From UBA7803 sp041395905 (lineage in GTDB: Bacteria > Pseudomonadota > Gammaproteobacteria > Pseudomonadales > Azotimanducaceae), in NCBI GenBank assembly GCA_041395905.1, contig JAWKZP010000007.1, positions 62,001-126,000 on the forward strand: DNA of 64,000 nt, given 5' to 3'. Within the stretch, counting starts at the first letter, position 1; each line of letters opens with the position of its first letter. A program made the translations under genes and the position numbers. Under the pieces are notes generated by a model that saw only the letters and a list, made by a program, of their open reading frames with translations, had not been told where the DNA came from and did not search any database. Positions 53,232 through 63,223 of this stretch are shown here, piece by piece.

Positions 53232-53271
53232 GATTCTGCGCCAGGGACTGCCGCAGAATCAAAACTAGAAT
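53232..53271 (+). promoter_or_regulatory. Inverted repeat and -10 box before the M23 gene
   Basis: Perfect 9-bp arms GATTCTGCG/CGCAGAATC (53232-53240, 53252-53260) with an 11-bp centre, then TAGAAT (53266-53271) only 6 bp before the ATG. Such spacing would give a leaderless or nearly leaderless mRNA. No Shine-Dalgarno is seen. Confidence 0.4.
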
Positions 53272-53277
53272 AAAAGC

Positions 53278-54186
53278 ATGAAGATCGTATTACTGAAGGA
53301 CTCAGGTCAAAGCCGCACCTGGCGGTTGTCCGGATGGCAGCTGGCGGGTTCGGGTGTGGGGCTCATTGCTGCCGCCGTTCTGGCAAGCTTCCTTGCAATG
53401 ACCGCGGTGCTCCCCGATTCGCATGACGAGCAGCTGGTGGCCGAGTGGCAGCAGCGGCTGTCGGATCAGCGTGCCGAGCTTGCGAGCCTGCGCGAGCAGG
53501 CGCAGGCGCAATCGCAGGCAGTGGGCCGGCGTCTTGCGGACATGCAGGCGCGGCTGCTGCGGATGGAAGCGCTGGGCTCGCGCGTCACCGAGGTCGCAGA
53601 TCTGGACGAGGGGGAGTTCTCATTCAGCGATCCGGCGCCCATGGGCGGCCCGCTTGCTGCGCAGGAGCCGCTGGCCTGGACCGATCTGCAGAGCAGCCTG
53701 GACGAGCTGTCGGCGAATCTCAAGGCGCGCGAGACCGAGCTCGAAGTGCTCGATTCGCTGCTGCGCGATCGTGAGTATCGACAGGCTACCGTGGTCTCCG
53801 GCCGGCCGGTCACATGGGGCTGGATGTCCTCGGCGTACGGCAAGCGTGTGGACCCGTTCAGCGGCCAGCAGGCATGGCACTCGGGCGTGGATTTCGCCGG
53901 TCGCGCCGGCTCGGACGTGGTGGCGGTCGCCAGCGGGGTGGTGACGTTTGCGGGCAAGCGCTACGGCTACGGGCTCATGGTGGAAATCAATCACGGTGAC
54001 GGCTATGTCACCCGCTACGGCCATCACGCGGCGCTCAAGGTGGCCACCGGCGACATCGTCAAGAAAGGCCAGGCCATCGGCACCATGGGCTCATCGGGCC
54101 GGTCTACCGGTCCGCACGTGCACTTCGAGGTGCTCAAGAACGGTCGCCACGTCGATCCCTCGCGCTACGTCGCGCGACGTTCCTGA
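53278..54186 (+). CDS. M23 family peptidoglycan endopeptidase
   Basis: Membrane-anchored LytM-type metallopeptidase, presumably cutting peptidoglycan cross-links. The 302 residues have an N-terminal membrane helix (about 24-45), a coiled coil (about 50-105) and a C-terminal Peptidase_M23 domain with H201-SGV-D205, the YGHH pair (249-250) and H280-V-H282, so it should be active rather than an EnvC-type degenerate form. It sits between lpxC and secA as in Pseudomonas. No Shine-Dalgarno precedes the ATG. Confidence 0.92.
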   Translation: MKIVLLKDSGQSRTWRLSGWQLAGSGVGLIAAAVLASFLAMTAVLPDSHDEQLVAEWQQRLSDQRAELASLREQAQAQSQAVGRRLADMQARLLRMEALGSRVTEVADLDEGEFSFSDPAPMGGPLAAQEPLAWTDLQSSLDELSANLKARETELEVLDSLLRDREYRQATVVSGRPVTWGWMSSAYGKRVDPFSGQQAWHSGVDFAGRAGSDVVAVASGVVTFAGKRYGYGLMVEINHGDGYVTRYGHHAALKVATGDIVKKGQAIGTMGSSGRSTGPHVHFEVLKNGRHVDPSRYVARRS

Positions 54187-54241
54187 ACGACCGGACCGCC
54201 CTGCCCGCGCCGCCCGGCGAGCCTGAGGCGGCGAACTCGCG

Positions 54242-54270
54242 TTTCGGCAGCCTGTCCAACGCGTTAAAAT
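54242..54270 (+). promoter_or_regulatory. Weak candidate promoter for secA
   Basis: TTTCGG (54242-54247), 17-bp spacer, TAAAAT (54265-54270). The -10 is good and the -35 poor. No secM-like open frame lies upstream of secA. Confidence 0.3.
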
Positions 54271-54301
54271 CCCGCTTTTGCTCTGAACCGGAGCCCTGAC
54301 A

Positions 54302-57031
54302 GTGTTGCGAAAGATATTCGGCACCAAGAACAGCCGCGAGCTGAAGCGCATGGGGCGCGTGGTCAAAGCGATCAACGCCCTGGAGCCGGACTTTCAGGCG
54401 CTGTCCGACGATGAGCTGCGCGCGAGGACCGTTGCTTTCCGCGAACGGCTCGACGGCGGCGCCACGCTCGACGATCTGCTGCCCGAGGCCTTCGCGGCGG
54501 TGCGCGAGGCAGCGCGCCGTACCAAGGAGATGCGCCACTTCGACGTGCAGCTCATCGGCGGCATAACCCTGCACGAGGGACGGATCGCCGAGATGCGCAC
54601 CGGCGAAGGCAAGACCCTGGTCGCGACGCTGCCTGCCTACCTCAATGCCCTCACCCGCAAGGGTGTGCACGTGGTCACGGTGAACGACTACCTGGCCCGT
54701 CGCGACTCGCAGTGGATGGCGCCGATCTACGAGGCCCTGGGGCTCAGCTGCGGCGTGATTCAATCCGGGCAGCATCCCGAGGAGAAGCGTGCCGCCTACC
54801 GGGCCGACATCACCTACGGTACCAACAACGAGTTCGGCTTCGACTATCTGCGCGACAACATGGCGTTCACGCTGGAAGATCAGTACCAGCGTGGACTCAA
54901 CTTCGCCATCGTCGACGAGGTGGACTCGATCCTCATCGACGAGGCGCGTACGCCCCTGATCATTTCGGGTCCGGCGGAAGAGAGCACCGAGCTGTACCGC
55001 AAGATCAACCTGATCGCGCCGAAGCTCAAGCAGGCGCCGTTCGTCGAGAACCGTGAGCCCGGCGTCGAGCCCGACGGCGACTTCGTGGTGGACGAGAAGA
55101 ACCGTCAGGTGGAGCTCACGGAGGCCGGTCACCAGAAGATCGAGGAAGAGCTCGTCCGTGCCGGCCTGCTGGAGGAAGGTGACAGCCTGTATGCGGCCAG
55201 CAATCTGGGCCTGCTGCACCACGTGCATGCGGCGCTCAAGGCGCACGCGCTGTTCAAGCGCGACGTGCACTACATGGTGCGCAACGGCGAGGTAGTGATC
55301 GTCGACGAGCACACGGGCCGGGCCATGGCAGGTCGGCGCTGGTCGGAAGGCATTCACCAGGCAGTGGAAGCCAAAGAGGGCGTGCCGATTCAGAACGAGA
55401 CGCAGACGCTGGCCTCCACCACGTTCCAGAACTACTTCCGCCTGTACGACAAGCTCGCCGGCATGACCGGCACCGCGGATACCGAGGCTTTCGAGTTCCG
55501 CCAGATCTACAACCTCGACGTGGTGGTGATCCCGACCCACAGGCCCATGATCCGCGACGACCAGAACGATCTGGTGTACCTGACCACCGGGGAAAAGTAC
55601 GACGCCATCATCGACGACATCGCGGGCTGCATCGAGCGCGGTCAGCCCGTGCTGGTGGGCACGGTGTCCATCGAGTCATCGGAACACCTTTCCGAGGAGC
55701 TGACGCGGCGCAAGATCGCGCACAACGTGCTCAACGCGAAGCAGCATGAGCGCGAGGCGGAGATCGTGGCGCAGGCAGGACGCCCGGGCACCGTGACCAT
55801 CGCCACCAACATGGCCGGCCGGGGCACCGACATCGTGCTCGGCGGCAACTGGGAGGCCGAGGTCGCGCAGCTCGAGAACGCGACGCCGGAGCAGATCGCA
55901 GAGATCCGCACGGCCTGGCAGAAGTCCCACGACGCGGTGATCGCCAGCGGCGGCCTGCACATCATCGGCACCGAGCGCCACGAATCGCGGCGCATCGACA
56001 ACCAGCTGCGCGGCCGTGCCGGCCGGCAGGGCGATCCGGGCTCGACACGGTTCTATCTGTCGATGGAAGACAATCTGATGCGCATCTTCGCATCGGACAG
56101 AATCCGCGGAATCATGCAGTCCATCGGGCTCGAGAAGGGCGAGGCGATCGAGCATCGCATGGTCAACAATGCCATCGAGCGTGCCCAGCGCAAGGTCGAG
56201 GGCCACAACTTCGACATCCGCAAGAACCTGCTCGAGTACGACGACGTCGCCAACGATCAGCGCCAGGTCATCTATCAGCAGCGCCGCGAGCTGATGCTGG
56301 CCGACGACATTTCCGACACCATTGCCGCGCTGCGCGAGGAAGTGGTGATGGAACTCGTCAGCGACTACATCGCGCCCCAGACCCTCGAGGAGCAGTGGGA
56401 TCTGGAAGGTCTGGAGCAGGCGCTGCTCACCGATTTCGCCAGCCGCCAGCCCGTCGCCGCGTGGCTGCGCGAGGATGATGACCTCACCGAGGAGCGGCTG
56501 CGCGAGAAGATCCTCAAGCAGATCGATGATGAGTATGCCGCCAAGGAGCGCGACTGGGCCGAGCATGGCCTGGACATGCGCCTGGTGGAAAAGCAGATCA
56601 TGCTGCAGATTCTCGACCAGCGCTGGAAAGAACACCTGGCGATGATGGATCACCTGCGTCAGGGCATTCATCTGCGCGCGTACGCGCAGAAGCAGCCCAA
56701 GCAGGAGTACAAGCGCGAGAGCTTCGAGCTGTTTCAGGAGCTGCTGGCCAACATCAAGCGCGACGTGGTGCGGCTGCTTTCGCGGGTACAGATCGAACGG
56801 CCGGAAGCGGTGGAGGAAGCCGAGCGCCGGCGGCGTGAGGAAGCCGAAGCGCGCATGCGCTTCAGTCACGCCAGCGCCTCCGCTCTGGCGGGCGAACCGG
56901 AGCCGCCGCCGCCGGATGATGGCGAGCGTCCCGAGACGTTCGTCCGCAGCGAGCGCAAGATCGGCCGCAACGAGCAGTGCCCCTGCGGATCGGGAAAGAA
57001 ATACAAACACTGTCACGGAAAGGCTGCATAA
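54302..57031 (+). CDS. secA: Preprotein translocase ATPase SecA
   Basis: Motor driving export through SecYEG. It has 909 residues with a GTG start and GGAG 8 bp upstream. Seen: Walker A RTGEGKT, DEAD-type DEVDSIL, TNMAGRGTDI and the arginine finger GRAGRQGDPG. The C-terminal zinc motif C893-P-C895...C904-H905 binds SecB and phospholipid. It is followed directly by argJ. Confidence 0.98.
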   Translation: MLRKIFGTKNSRELKRMGRVVKAINALEPDFQALSDDELRARTVAFRERLDGGATLDDLLPEAFAAVREAARRTKEMRHFDVQLIGGITLHEGRIAEMRTGEGKTLVATLPAYLNALTRKGVHVVTVNDYLARRDSQWMAPIYEALGLSCGVIQSGQHPEEKRAAYRADITYGTNNEFGFDYLRDNMAFTLEDQYQRGLNFAIVDEVDSILIDEARTPLIISGPAEESTELYRKINLIAPKLKQAPFVENREPGVEPDGDFVVDEKNRQVELTEAGHQKIEEELVRAGLLEEGDSLYAASNLGLLHHVHAALKAHALFKRDVHYMVRNGEVVIVDEHTGRAMAGRRWSEGIHQAVEAKEGVPIQNETQTLASTTFQNYFRLYDKLAGMTGTADTEAFEFRQIYNLDVVVIPTHRPMIRDDQNDLVYLTTGEKYDAIIDDIAGCIERGQPVLVGTVSIESSEHLSEELTRRKIAHNVLNAKQHEREAEIVAQAGRPGTVTIATNMAGRGTDIVLGGNWEAEVAQLENATPEQIAEIRTAWQKSHDAVIASGGLHIIGTERHESRRIDNQLRGRAGRQGDPGSTRFYLSMEDNLMRIFASDRIRGIMQSIGLEKGEAIEHRMVNNAIERAQRKVEGHNFDIRKNLLEYDDVANDQRQVIYQQRRELMLADDISDTIAALREEVVMELVSDYIAPQTLEEQWDLEGLEQALLTDFASRQPVAAWLREDDDLTEERLREKILKQIDDEYAAKERDWAEHGLDMRLVEKQIMLQILDQRWKEHLAMMDHLRQGIHLRAYAQKQPKQEYKRESFELFQELLANIKRDVVRLLSRVQIERPEAVEEAERRRREEAEARMRFSHASASALAGEPEPPPPDDGERPETFVRSERKIGRNEQCPCGSGKKYKHCHGKAA

Positions 57032-58258
57032 ATGGCCGTTAATCTGCCTGAGCTTGGGTCGCTGCTGCCCGTGCGCGGTGTGCGTCTCGGCGTGGGGCAG
57101 GCGGCCATCAAACGCCCCGGGCGCGATGATCTGGTGGTGCTGCTGCTCGATGCCGGCAGCACCGCCGGCGCGGTGTTCACCCGCAGCGCGTTCCGGGCGG
57201 CTCCGGTACAGATCGCTGAAGCGGTGACCGGACGTGGTGGTGTGCGGGCGCTGGTGATCAACAGCGGCAACGCCAACGCGGCGACCGGCGATCCCGGTCT
57301 CGAGGACGCGCAGCGCATCTGCGCCGCCGTCGGTTCCGCGGCGAAGATCGACGCGGCGGCCGTCATGCCCTTCTCCACGGGCGTGATCGGCCAGCGCCTG
57401 CCGGTGGAGCGCATGGCGGCGGCGGTTCCTGCGGCTGTGGCTGCAGCGGAGTCGAGCGGTGTGGCCTGGGAACGGGCGGCGCGGGCGATCATGACCACCG
57501 ACACGGCGCCCAAGGCGTTGAGCCGCCAGGTCGAGCTGGACGGAACCACCGTGACCATCACCGGCATGGCCAAGGGCGCCGGAATGATCAAGCCCGACAT
57601 GGCGACCATGCTCGCCTATGTCTGCACGGACGCCTGCGTGGACGCGGCCTGTCTGCGGGCGCTCACGCGTGAGGTGGCCGATGCGAGCTTCAACCGCATC
57701 ACCATCGATGGCGACACGTCCACCAACGACTCGTTCGTCGTGATCGCAACGGGTCGGGCCGGGCATGCGCCGATACGGTCCGCGGACGACGCCGCGTACC
57801 CGGTGCTGGCGCGGGCGCTGACGGAGGTGGCTCAGGAGCTGGCACAGCGGATCGTGCGTGATGGCGAGGGCGCGACGAAGTTCGTCACCGTGCGCGTCAG
57901 CGGCGGGGCCAGCGAATCGGAGTGCCTGTCCGTCGCCTATACGGTGGCGGAATCACCGCTGGTCAAGACGGCGGTGTTTGCCGGCGATCCGAACTGGGGG
58001 CGTTTCTGCATGGCCATCGGCAGGGCAGGTCTGGATGCGCTCGATACCGCAGGGGTATCGCTGCGGCTGGACGAGGTGCAGGTGGCCCGCGGCGGCATGA
58101 TCGCACCGGAATATCGGGAGGAAGACGGCGCCGCCGTCATGGCCCGCGACGAGTTCGAGGTGCACATCGAACTGGGTCGCGGCGATGCCGAAGCCGTGGT
58201 GTGGACCTCGGATCTTTCTTACGAGTACGTGCGCATCAACGCCGAGTACCGCACCTGA
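57032..58258 (+). CDS. argJ: Glutamate N-acetyltransferase ArgJ
   Basis: Recycles the acetyl group in arginine synthesis by moving it from N-acetylornithine to glutamate. The 408-residue precursor cleaves itself before T192 in the KPDMATML motif, giving alpha and beta chains. NSGNANAATG near the N-terminus and DPNWGR in the beta chain are typical. The ATG follows the secA TAA with no gap, suggesting cotranscription. Confidence 0.97.
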   Translation: MAVNLPELGSLLPVRGVRLGVGQAAIKRPGRDDLVVLLLDAGSTAGAVFTRSAFRAAPVQIAEAVTGRGGVRALVINSGNANAATGDPGLEDAQRICAAVGSAAKIDAAAVMPFSTGVIGQRLPVERMAAAVPAAVAAAESSGVAWERAARAIMTTDTAPKALSRQVELDGTTVTITGMAKGAGMIKPDMATMLAYVCTDACVDAACLRALTREVADASFNRITIDGDTSTNDSFVVIATGRAGHAPIRSADDAAYPVLARALTEVAQELAQRIVRDGEGATKFVTVRVSGGASESECLSVAYTVAESPLVKTAVFAGDPNWGRFCMAIGRAGLDALDTAGVSLRLDEVQVARGGMIAPEYREEDGAAVMARDEFEVHIELGRGDAEAVVWTSDLSYEYVRINAEYRT

Positions 58259-58282
58259 CCGGAGGTTCCTGCGCGGCGGCAG

Positions 58283-58495
58283 CTAGTCCGGCTGGGGCGG
58301 GTCTTCCAGCGAGCCCGAAAGCACGTCGTCATCGATGCTGTTGCCGGCAATGCGATGCTGCTCGCCGGCCCAGGCGCCCAGATCGATGAGCTTGCAGCGT
58401 TCCGAGCAGAACGGCCGATGCTCGTTGCCCGGGGTCCATTTCACGCGGGCCCGGCAGGTAGGGCAGATGACGATTCTCGGCGTCGAGTTGCTCAT
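58283..58495 (-). CDS. yacG: DNA gyrase inhibitor YacG
   Basis: Zinc-ribbon protein of 70 residues that in E. coli binds GyrB and blocks supercoiling. The four ligands C11, C14, C30 and C34 (CPTC...FCSERC) are present, followed by DLGAWA. The C-terminal tail is acidic. It overlaps coaE by 4 bp. Confidence 0.95.
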   Translation of the reverse strand: MSNSTPRIVICPTCRARVKWTPGNEHRPFCSERCKLIDLGAWAGEQHRIAGNSIDDDVLSGSLEDPPQPD

Positions 58496-59094
58496 GCGCC
58501 GCTGAGCTCCAGGTATTTTTCATGCAGCGTTCTGACGGCCTGGTCCAGGTGGGCGAGGTCGCTGTCGTTCACGATCACGTCGTCCGCTTGCGCCAGGCGC
58601 TCCGTGCGGGTTGCCTGAGCGGACATGATCGCCTGCACCTGTGCCGGCGTGTTGCCGTCGCGCGCCACGGTACGTTCGAGCTGCACATCCTCGGGCGCGT
58701 CCACTACGAGTATCCGCCGGCAGCCGTGGGCGTTGCCGGATTCTATCAGCAGCGGGTTGACCAGCAGGCAGTAGGGCGAACGCGCGGCGGCCAGTTGCGC
58801 GCGCAGCCAGGCGCCTATCAACGGATGGGTCAGGCGCTCGAGCCAGCGCCGCTCGGCCGCATCCGCGAACACCCGCGCCCTCAGAGCTGCCCGATCGAGC
58901 GTGCCGTCGTCATTCATGACGGTGCAGCCGAAGTGCTCCGCGATGGCCGCCAGAGCCGGCTGGCCCGGTTGCAGGATGGCGCGCGAGGCGAGGTCAGCGT
59001 CGATCACGTCGATGCCAAGGGCGGCAAAGCGCTCGGCCACGGCGCTCTTGCCGCTGCCGATGCCGCCGGTGACCCCGACGACGAAACTGCTCAT
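58492..59094 (-). CDS. coaE: Dephospho-CoA kinase CoaE
   Basis: Last step of coenzyme A synthesis: phosphorylates the ribose 3'-OH. The 200 residues show the P-loop GGIGSGKS (10-17) and DADLASR with the catalytic Asp. It lies 10 bp after pilD in the pilBCD-coaE-yacG arrangement typical of type IV pilus producers. Confidence 0.97.
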   Translation of the reverse strand: MSSFVVGVTGGIGSGKSAVAERFAALGIDVIDADLASRAILQPGQPALAAIAEHFGCTVMNDDGTLDRAALRARVFADAAERRWLERLTHPLIGAWLRAQLAAARSPYCLLVNPLLIESGNAHGCRRILVVDAPEDVQLERTVARDGNTPAQVQAIMSAQATRTERLAQADDVIVNDSDLAHLDQAVRTLHEKYLELSGA

Positions 59095-59104
59095 GGGAAC
59101 GGGC

Positions 59105-60013
59105 TCAGCTCAGAAACAGGGCCAGAACCGTATCACGCTCCGTCAGCGAAACCCACCCGGCGATGGCCAGGAACGGGCCGAACGGAATCGGCTGCTGGGC
59201 GACGCGCTTGCCCAGGATCGACGTTGCCAGGGCGTAGAGCAGCCCGACACAGGCAGCGATGAGAATGGTGGCAGGCAGAACCTGCCAGCCGAGCCAGGCG
59301 CCAACGGCGGCGAACAGCTTGAAGTCGCCGTAGCCCATGCCTTCCTTGCCCGTGATCAGCTTGAATGCCCAGTAGGTGCTCCAGAGGAACAGGTACCCGG
59401 CGATGGCGCCCACCACCGCCGAATCGAGGCTGGTGAAGCCGTTGCCCAGATTCACCACCAGCCCCAGCCAGACCAGGGGCAGGGTGAGCTGGTCGGGCAG
59501 CAGTTGGGTGTCGTAGTCGATGAACGTCAGCGCGATCAGCACCCAGGTGTAGACCAGGGCCGCGCCGCCCGCCCAGGTGAATCCGAACAGGCCGATCACG
59601 GCCAGCGTGGCGACGCCGGTGAGCAGCTCGACCAGCGGATAGCGCGGAGAGATCCTCGCGCGGCAGCCCGCGCAGCGCCCCCGCAGGGCCAGCCAGCTGA
59701 TTACCGGGATGTTTTCCCAGGCACGGATCTGATGGCCGCATTGCGGGCAGCGCGACCGCGGTACGAGCAGATTGAACGGCTCCGCCGGCCGCGCCACGCT
59801 GACACCGTTCGCCGGTGCCTCGCACTCGCGTTCCTCGGCGGCGGCCAGCACCGCGTGCGCTTCCACTTCCCACTGACGCTGGAGCATCAGCGGAATGCGG
59901 TAGATGACGACGTTGAGAAAGCTGCCGACACACAGGCCGAGCCAGCCAAGCAGCAGAGCGCCGGCCCAGCCGTAGGTCATGAGCTGGCTGGCCAGCTGCC
60001 CGTCCGTGAGCAT
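59105..60013 (-). CDS. pilD: Prepilin peptidase/N-methyltransferase PilD
   Basis: Cleaves prepilin leaders and methylates the new N-terminus. The 302 residues show zinc-binding cysteine pairs C89/C92 and C114/C117 in the cytoplasmic loop and the aspartyl-protease acids in FIDYD (D166/D168) and GMGYGDFK (D230). About seven or eight membrane helices. Its substrate PilA is encoded 3.4 kb away. Confidence 0.97.
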   Translation of the reverse strand: MLTDGQLASQLMTYGWAGALLLGWLGLCVGSFLNVVIYRIPLMLQRQWEVEAHAVLAAAEERECEAPANGVSVARPAEPFNLLVPRSRCPQCGHQIRAWENIPVISWLALRGRCAGCRARISPRYPLVELLTGVATLAVIGLFGFTWAGGAALVYTWVLIALTFIDYDTQLLPDQLTLPLVWLGLVVNLGNGFTSLDSAVVGAIAGYLFLWSTYWAFKLITGKEGMGYGDFKLFAAVGAWLGWQVLPATILIAACVGLLYALATSILGKRVAQQPIPFGPFLAIAGWVSLTERDTVLALFLS

Positions 60014-60034
60014 GCCAGTCGGGAGGGGCGGCGA

Positions 60035-61252
60035 TCAGCCGCCGCCGACCACCGCGCCGAGTTGGAAGATCGGCAGGTACATGGCGATGATCAGACCGCC
60101 CACGAGCACGCCCAGAACGGCCATGATCATGGGTTCCATGAGCGCCGTCAGGTTGTCGACGGCGTTGTCGACCTGCTCCTCGTAGTAGCTGGCGGCCTTG
60201 TCGAGCATGTCGTCAAGTGCCCCTGCTTCTTCACCGATGGCCACCATCTGCACCACCATGTTGGGGAACACGCCGGTGGCCCGCATGGAGAAGTTGAGCT
60301 GCTGACCCGTGGACACGTCGTCGCGGATCTGATGCACGGCCTTGGTATAGACGCTGTTGCCGGTAGCGCCGGCGACGGAATTGAGTGCGTCGACCAGGGG
60401 TACGCCGGCCGCGAAGGTCGTGGACAACGTTCGCGCATAGCGGGCGACGGCCGATTTTTCGATGATCGAGCCTGCGACCGGCGCTTTCAGGGCCAGCCGG
60501 TCGAGCGATTCACGCAGACGCTTCGAGCGTTTTCGAACGGCGATGAAGCCGGCGATGGCGCCGACCATGACGAGCACGATCATCAGCCACCACTGCTGGG
60601 TGAACTGAGAAATGTTGATGACGAACTGAGTGAATGCGGGCAGCTCTGCACCGAAGCCTTTGAAGACGACCTCGAACTGCGGCACCACCTTGATCAACAG
60701 AATACCGGACACGATGATGGCGACCACGATCACCGCGGCAGGGTAGGTCATGGCTTTGCGGATCTTTGCCTTGAGCGATTCGGTCTTCTCTTTGTAGGTG
60801 GCGATGCGATCGAGCATGGTCTCGAGCGAACCGGATTGCTCACCGGCGTCGACCAGGTTGCAGAACAGATCGTCGAAGTAGGCCGGGTGCTTGCGCAACG
60901 CCGCCGCGAAGTTGCTGCCCCCCGACACGTCGTTGCGAATTGCGCGGATCAGATCGGCGAGCTTGGGTTTGTCCAGCCCGTCGGCGACGATCTCGAAGGC
61001 CTGCACCAGGGGCACCCCGGCACGCATCATGGTGGCCATCTGCCGCGTGAACAACGCGATGTCCACCGGCTTGATGGAGCCGCCGCCGCCCAGGGACAGA
61101 CCACGACCCTTCTTCTTCAGCCGGGTGGCGTTGATACCCTGACGACGCAGCTCGGCCTTGGCGATGGCCGGATTGGTGCTGGTGATCTCGCCCTTGGTCT
61201 TGCGGCCCTGCTTGTCGGTGCCTTCCCAGACGAATATTGCGCTTTCGGCCAT
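60035..61252 (-). CDS. pilC: Type IV pilus platform protein PilC
   Basis: Inner-membrane core protein on which pilin is assembled. The 405 residues hold two GspF domains (about 70-195 and 275-395), with FTRQMATMMRAGVPLVQA and YARTLSTTFAAGVPLVDAL as the repeated helical cores, and three membrane segments. It is 4 bp after pilB. Confidence 0.97.
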   Translation of the reverse strand: MAESAIFVWEGTDKQGRKTKGEITSTNPAIAKAELRRQGINATRLKKKGRGLSLGGGGSIKPVDIALFTRQMATMMRAGVPLVQAFEIVADGLDKPKLADLIRAIRNDVSGGSNFAAALRKHPAYFDDLFCNLVDAGEQSGSLETMLDRIATYKEKTESLKAKIRKAMTYPAAVIVVAIIVSGILLIKVVPQFEVVFKGFGAELPAFTQFVINISQFTQQWWLMIVLVMVGAIAGFIAVRKRSKRLRESLDRLALKAPVAGSIIEKSAVARYARTLSTTFAAGVPLVDALNSVAGATGNSVYTKAVHQIRDDVSTGQQLNFSMRATGVFPNMVVQMVAIGEEAGALDDMLDKAASYYEEQVDNAVDNLTALMEPMIMAVLGVLVGGLIIAMYLPIFQLGAVVGGG

Positions 61253-61256
61253 TTAC

Positions 61257-62981
61257 TCAGTGTCCCGTGGTTACCCGGTTGACTTCGGCCAGACTCGTCA
61301 TGCCCAGCACCACCTTCTCCAGCCCGGACATTCGCAGGTCGTTGAAGCCGAGCTCGCGAGCCTGCCGGGCCAGCTGAATGCTGTTGCCGTCCTCCATGAT
61401 AATCTGGGACATCTCCTTGGTAATTTTAACTACTTCATAAATACCGACTCTGCCCTTGTAACCGTCCTTGCACTTGCCGCAGCCGGTTACGTTGGGCTCG
61501 AACACCTCGAATCCGCTCTCGATCTGCTGTTCCGTAAAGCCTTCTGCCAACAGCGTTTCCCGCGGCACCTCGATGGGCTTCTTGCACGCGGGGCACAGGC
61601 GCCGCGCCAGGCGCTGCGCGATGATCAGATTGACGCTGGTGGCCAGGTTGAATGCCGGCACGCCCATGTTGCGCAGACGGGTCAGCGTCTCTGCAGCGGA
61701 GTTCGTATGAAGTGTAGACAACACCATGTGACCCGTCTGCGCGGCCTTGATGGCGATCTCGGCCGTTTCCAGGTCACGGATCTCACCGACCATCACCACG
61801 TCCGGGTCCTGGCGCAGGAACGAGCGCAGGGCCATGGCGAAATCGAAGCCCACCCGGTGGTTGACGTTGACCTGGTTGATGCCTTCGAGGTTGATTTCCA
61901 CCGGGTCCTCGGCGGTGGCGATGTTGCGCTCCGAGGTGTTGAGGATGTTCAGACCCGTGTACAGCGTCACGGTCTTACCGCTGCCGGTGGGGCCGGTGAC
62001 CAGAATCATGCCCTGCGGCTGGTGCAGCGCATCCATGAACAGCTTCTGCTGCTTTTCTTCGAAGCCCAGTTGCTCGATGCCCATCTTGGCGCTGGACGGG
62101 TCCAGGATCCGCAGCACGATCTTTTCGCCCCAGAGCGTGGGCAGGGTGTTCACCCGGAAGTCGATGGCGCGGGTCTTGGACAGCTTCATCTTGATGCGGC
62201 CGTCCTGCGGCACGCGGCGCTCCGAGATGTCGAGTTCGGACATGACCTTCAGACGGGCCGCCAGCCGGGTGCCCAGATTCGAGGGCGGATTGGAAACCAC
62301 GTGCAGAATGCCGTCCGTACGGAAGCGCACCCGATAGCTCTTCTCGTACGGCTCGAAGTGGATGTCCGAGGCGCCCGTTTTGATGGCGTCCAGCAGCATC
62401 TTGTTGACGAAGCGGACGATGGGCGTGTCGTCGGTGGCGTTGCTTATGCCGACGTCGTCGTCGTCCTGATCCTCCTCGAAGGCATCCATGTCGATGTCGA
62501 GGTCGTCGTCGCCCAGATCGCCCAGGCCGTTGTCTTCCTGGGCGTTGAGGAACTGATCGATGAGCGCCCGCAGCTTGTCCTCTTCGACCAGCACCGCTTC
62601 GGTGTTCACCCCGGTCTGGAACTTGATCTCGTCCAGGGCCTGCAGGTTGGTGGGATCGGAAACGGCCACGAACAGGCGCATACCGCGGCGCACCAGCGGC
62701 AGCGCGTTGTGCTGGCGGATCAGATTTTCCTTGACCAGATCCTTGGGGATCGCCTCGATGTCGAAGGCGGTCAGATCCATCAGCGGCACCCCGAATTCCT
62801 CGGAGGCGCTGACGGCGATGGTACGGGCTTCGGCGACGCCGTGACGCACCAGGTACGAAACGAACGGCGTACCTTCCTTGCGCGCAGCCTCGGTCGATTT
62901 GAGCGCCGAGTTGGCGTCTATGATGCTCTCTTCAACGAGGCGTCGTGCCAAGCCGCTGAGCGGGATCGGTTCAGATGCCAT
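61257..62981 (-). CDS. pilB: Type IV pilus extension ATPase PilB
   Basis: Hexameric motor for pilus extension. It has 574 residues from ATG 62981; a TTG four codons upstream directly abuts AAGGA and is less likely. An N-terminal MshEN-type domain is followed by an acidic linker (about 150-180, many Asp/Glu), then Walker A GPTGSGKT, the Asp box, Walker B, the His box and a zinc site from two CxxC pairs (CPACKKP, CGKCKDG). Confidence 0.97.
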   Translation of the reverse strand: MASEPIPLSGLARRLVEESIIDANSALKSTEAARKEGTPFVSYLVRHGVAEARTIAVSASEEFGVPLMDLTAFDIEAIPKDLVKENLIRQHNALPLVRRGMRLFVAVSDPTNLQALDEIKFQTGVNTEAVLVEEDKLRALIDQFLNAQEDNGLGDLGDDDLDIDMDAFEEDQDDDDVGISNATDDTPIVRFVNKMLLDAIKTGASDIHFEPYEKSYRVRFRTDGILHVVSNPPSNLGTRLAARLKVMSELDISERRVPQDGRIKMKLSKTRAIDFRVNTLPTLWGEKIVLRILDPSSAKMGIEQLGFEEKQQKLFMDALHQPQGMILVTGPTGSGKTVTLYTGLNILNTSERNIATAEDPVEINLEGINQVNVNHRVGFDFAMALRSFLRQDPDVVMVGEIRDLETAEIAIKAAQTGHMVLSTLHTNSAAETLTRLRNMGVPAFNLATSVNLIIAQRLARRLCPACKKPIEVPRETLLAEGFTEQQIESGFEVFEPNVTGCGKCKDGYKGRVGIYEVVKITKEMSQIIMEDGNSIQLARQARELGFNDLRMSGLEKVVLGMTSLAEVNRVTTGH

Positions 62982-63223
62982 GGGGCAATGCAATCCTTGT
63001 CCTGTCGAGCGTTACCTTAGCCGCCGGCAGACGGCGAAGTCTAATCCTGGGTCACTGGAGTGTCGATAAACGGGTCACAGTTCGGCAAGCCGTGTTCGTT
63101 CAGTATTAACGGCCGTCAGAGCGGGTTCTTGAGGCGGCCCCGGGGGCCGTCGCCGGGAAGCCGGGATCCGGCCCTGCTGCAGCAAACGCTTGCCGCGTCT
63201 GGGCCGGAACCGGGTGACCGGAA

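Noticed and set aside
54187..54301. secM-like regulator before secA
   Set aside because: The 115-bp gap has no open frame with a signal peptide or arrest motif.
63133..63154. GC-rich stem downstream of the pilB start region as a terminator
   Set aside because: The pairing is imperfect and no T-run follows on either strand.
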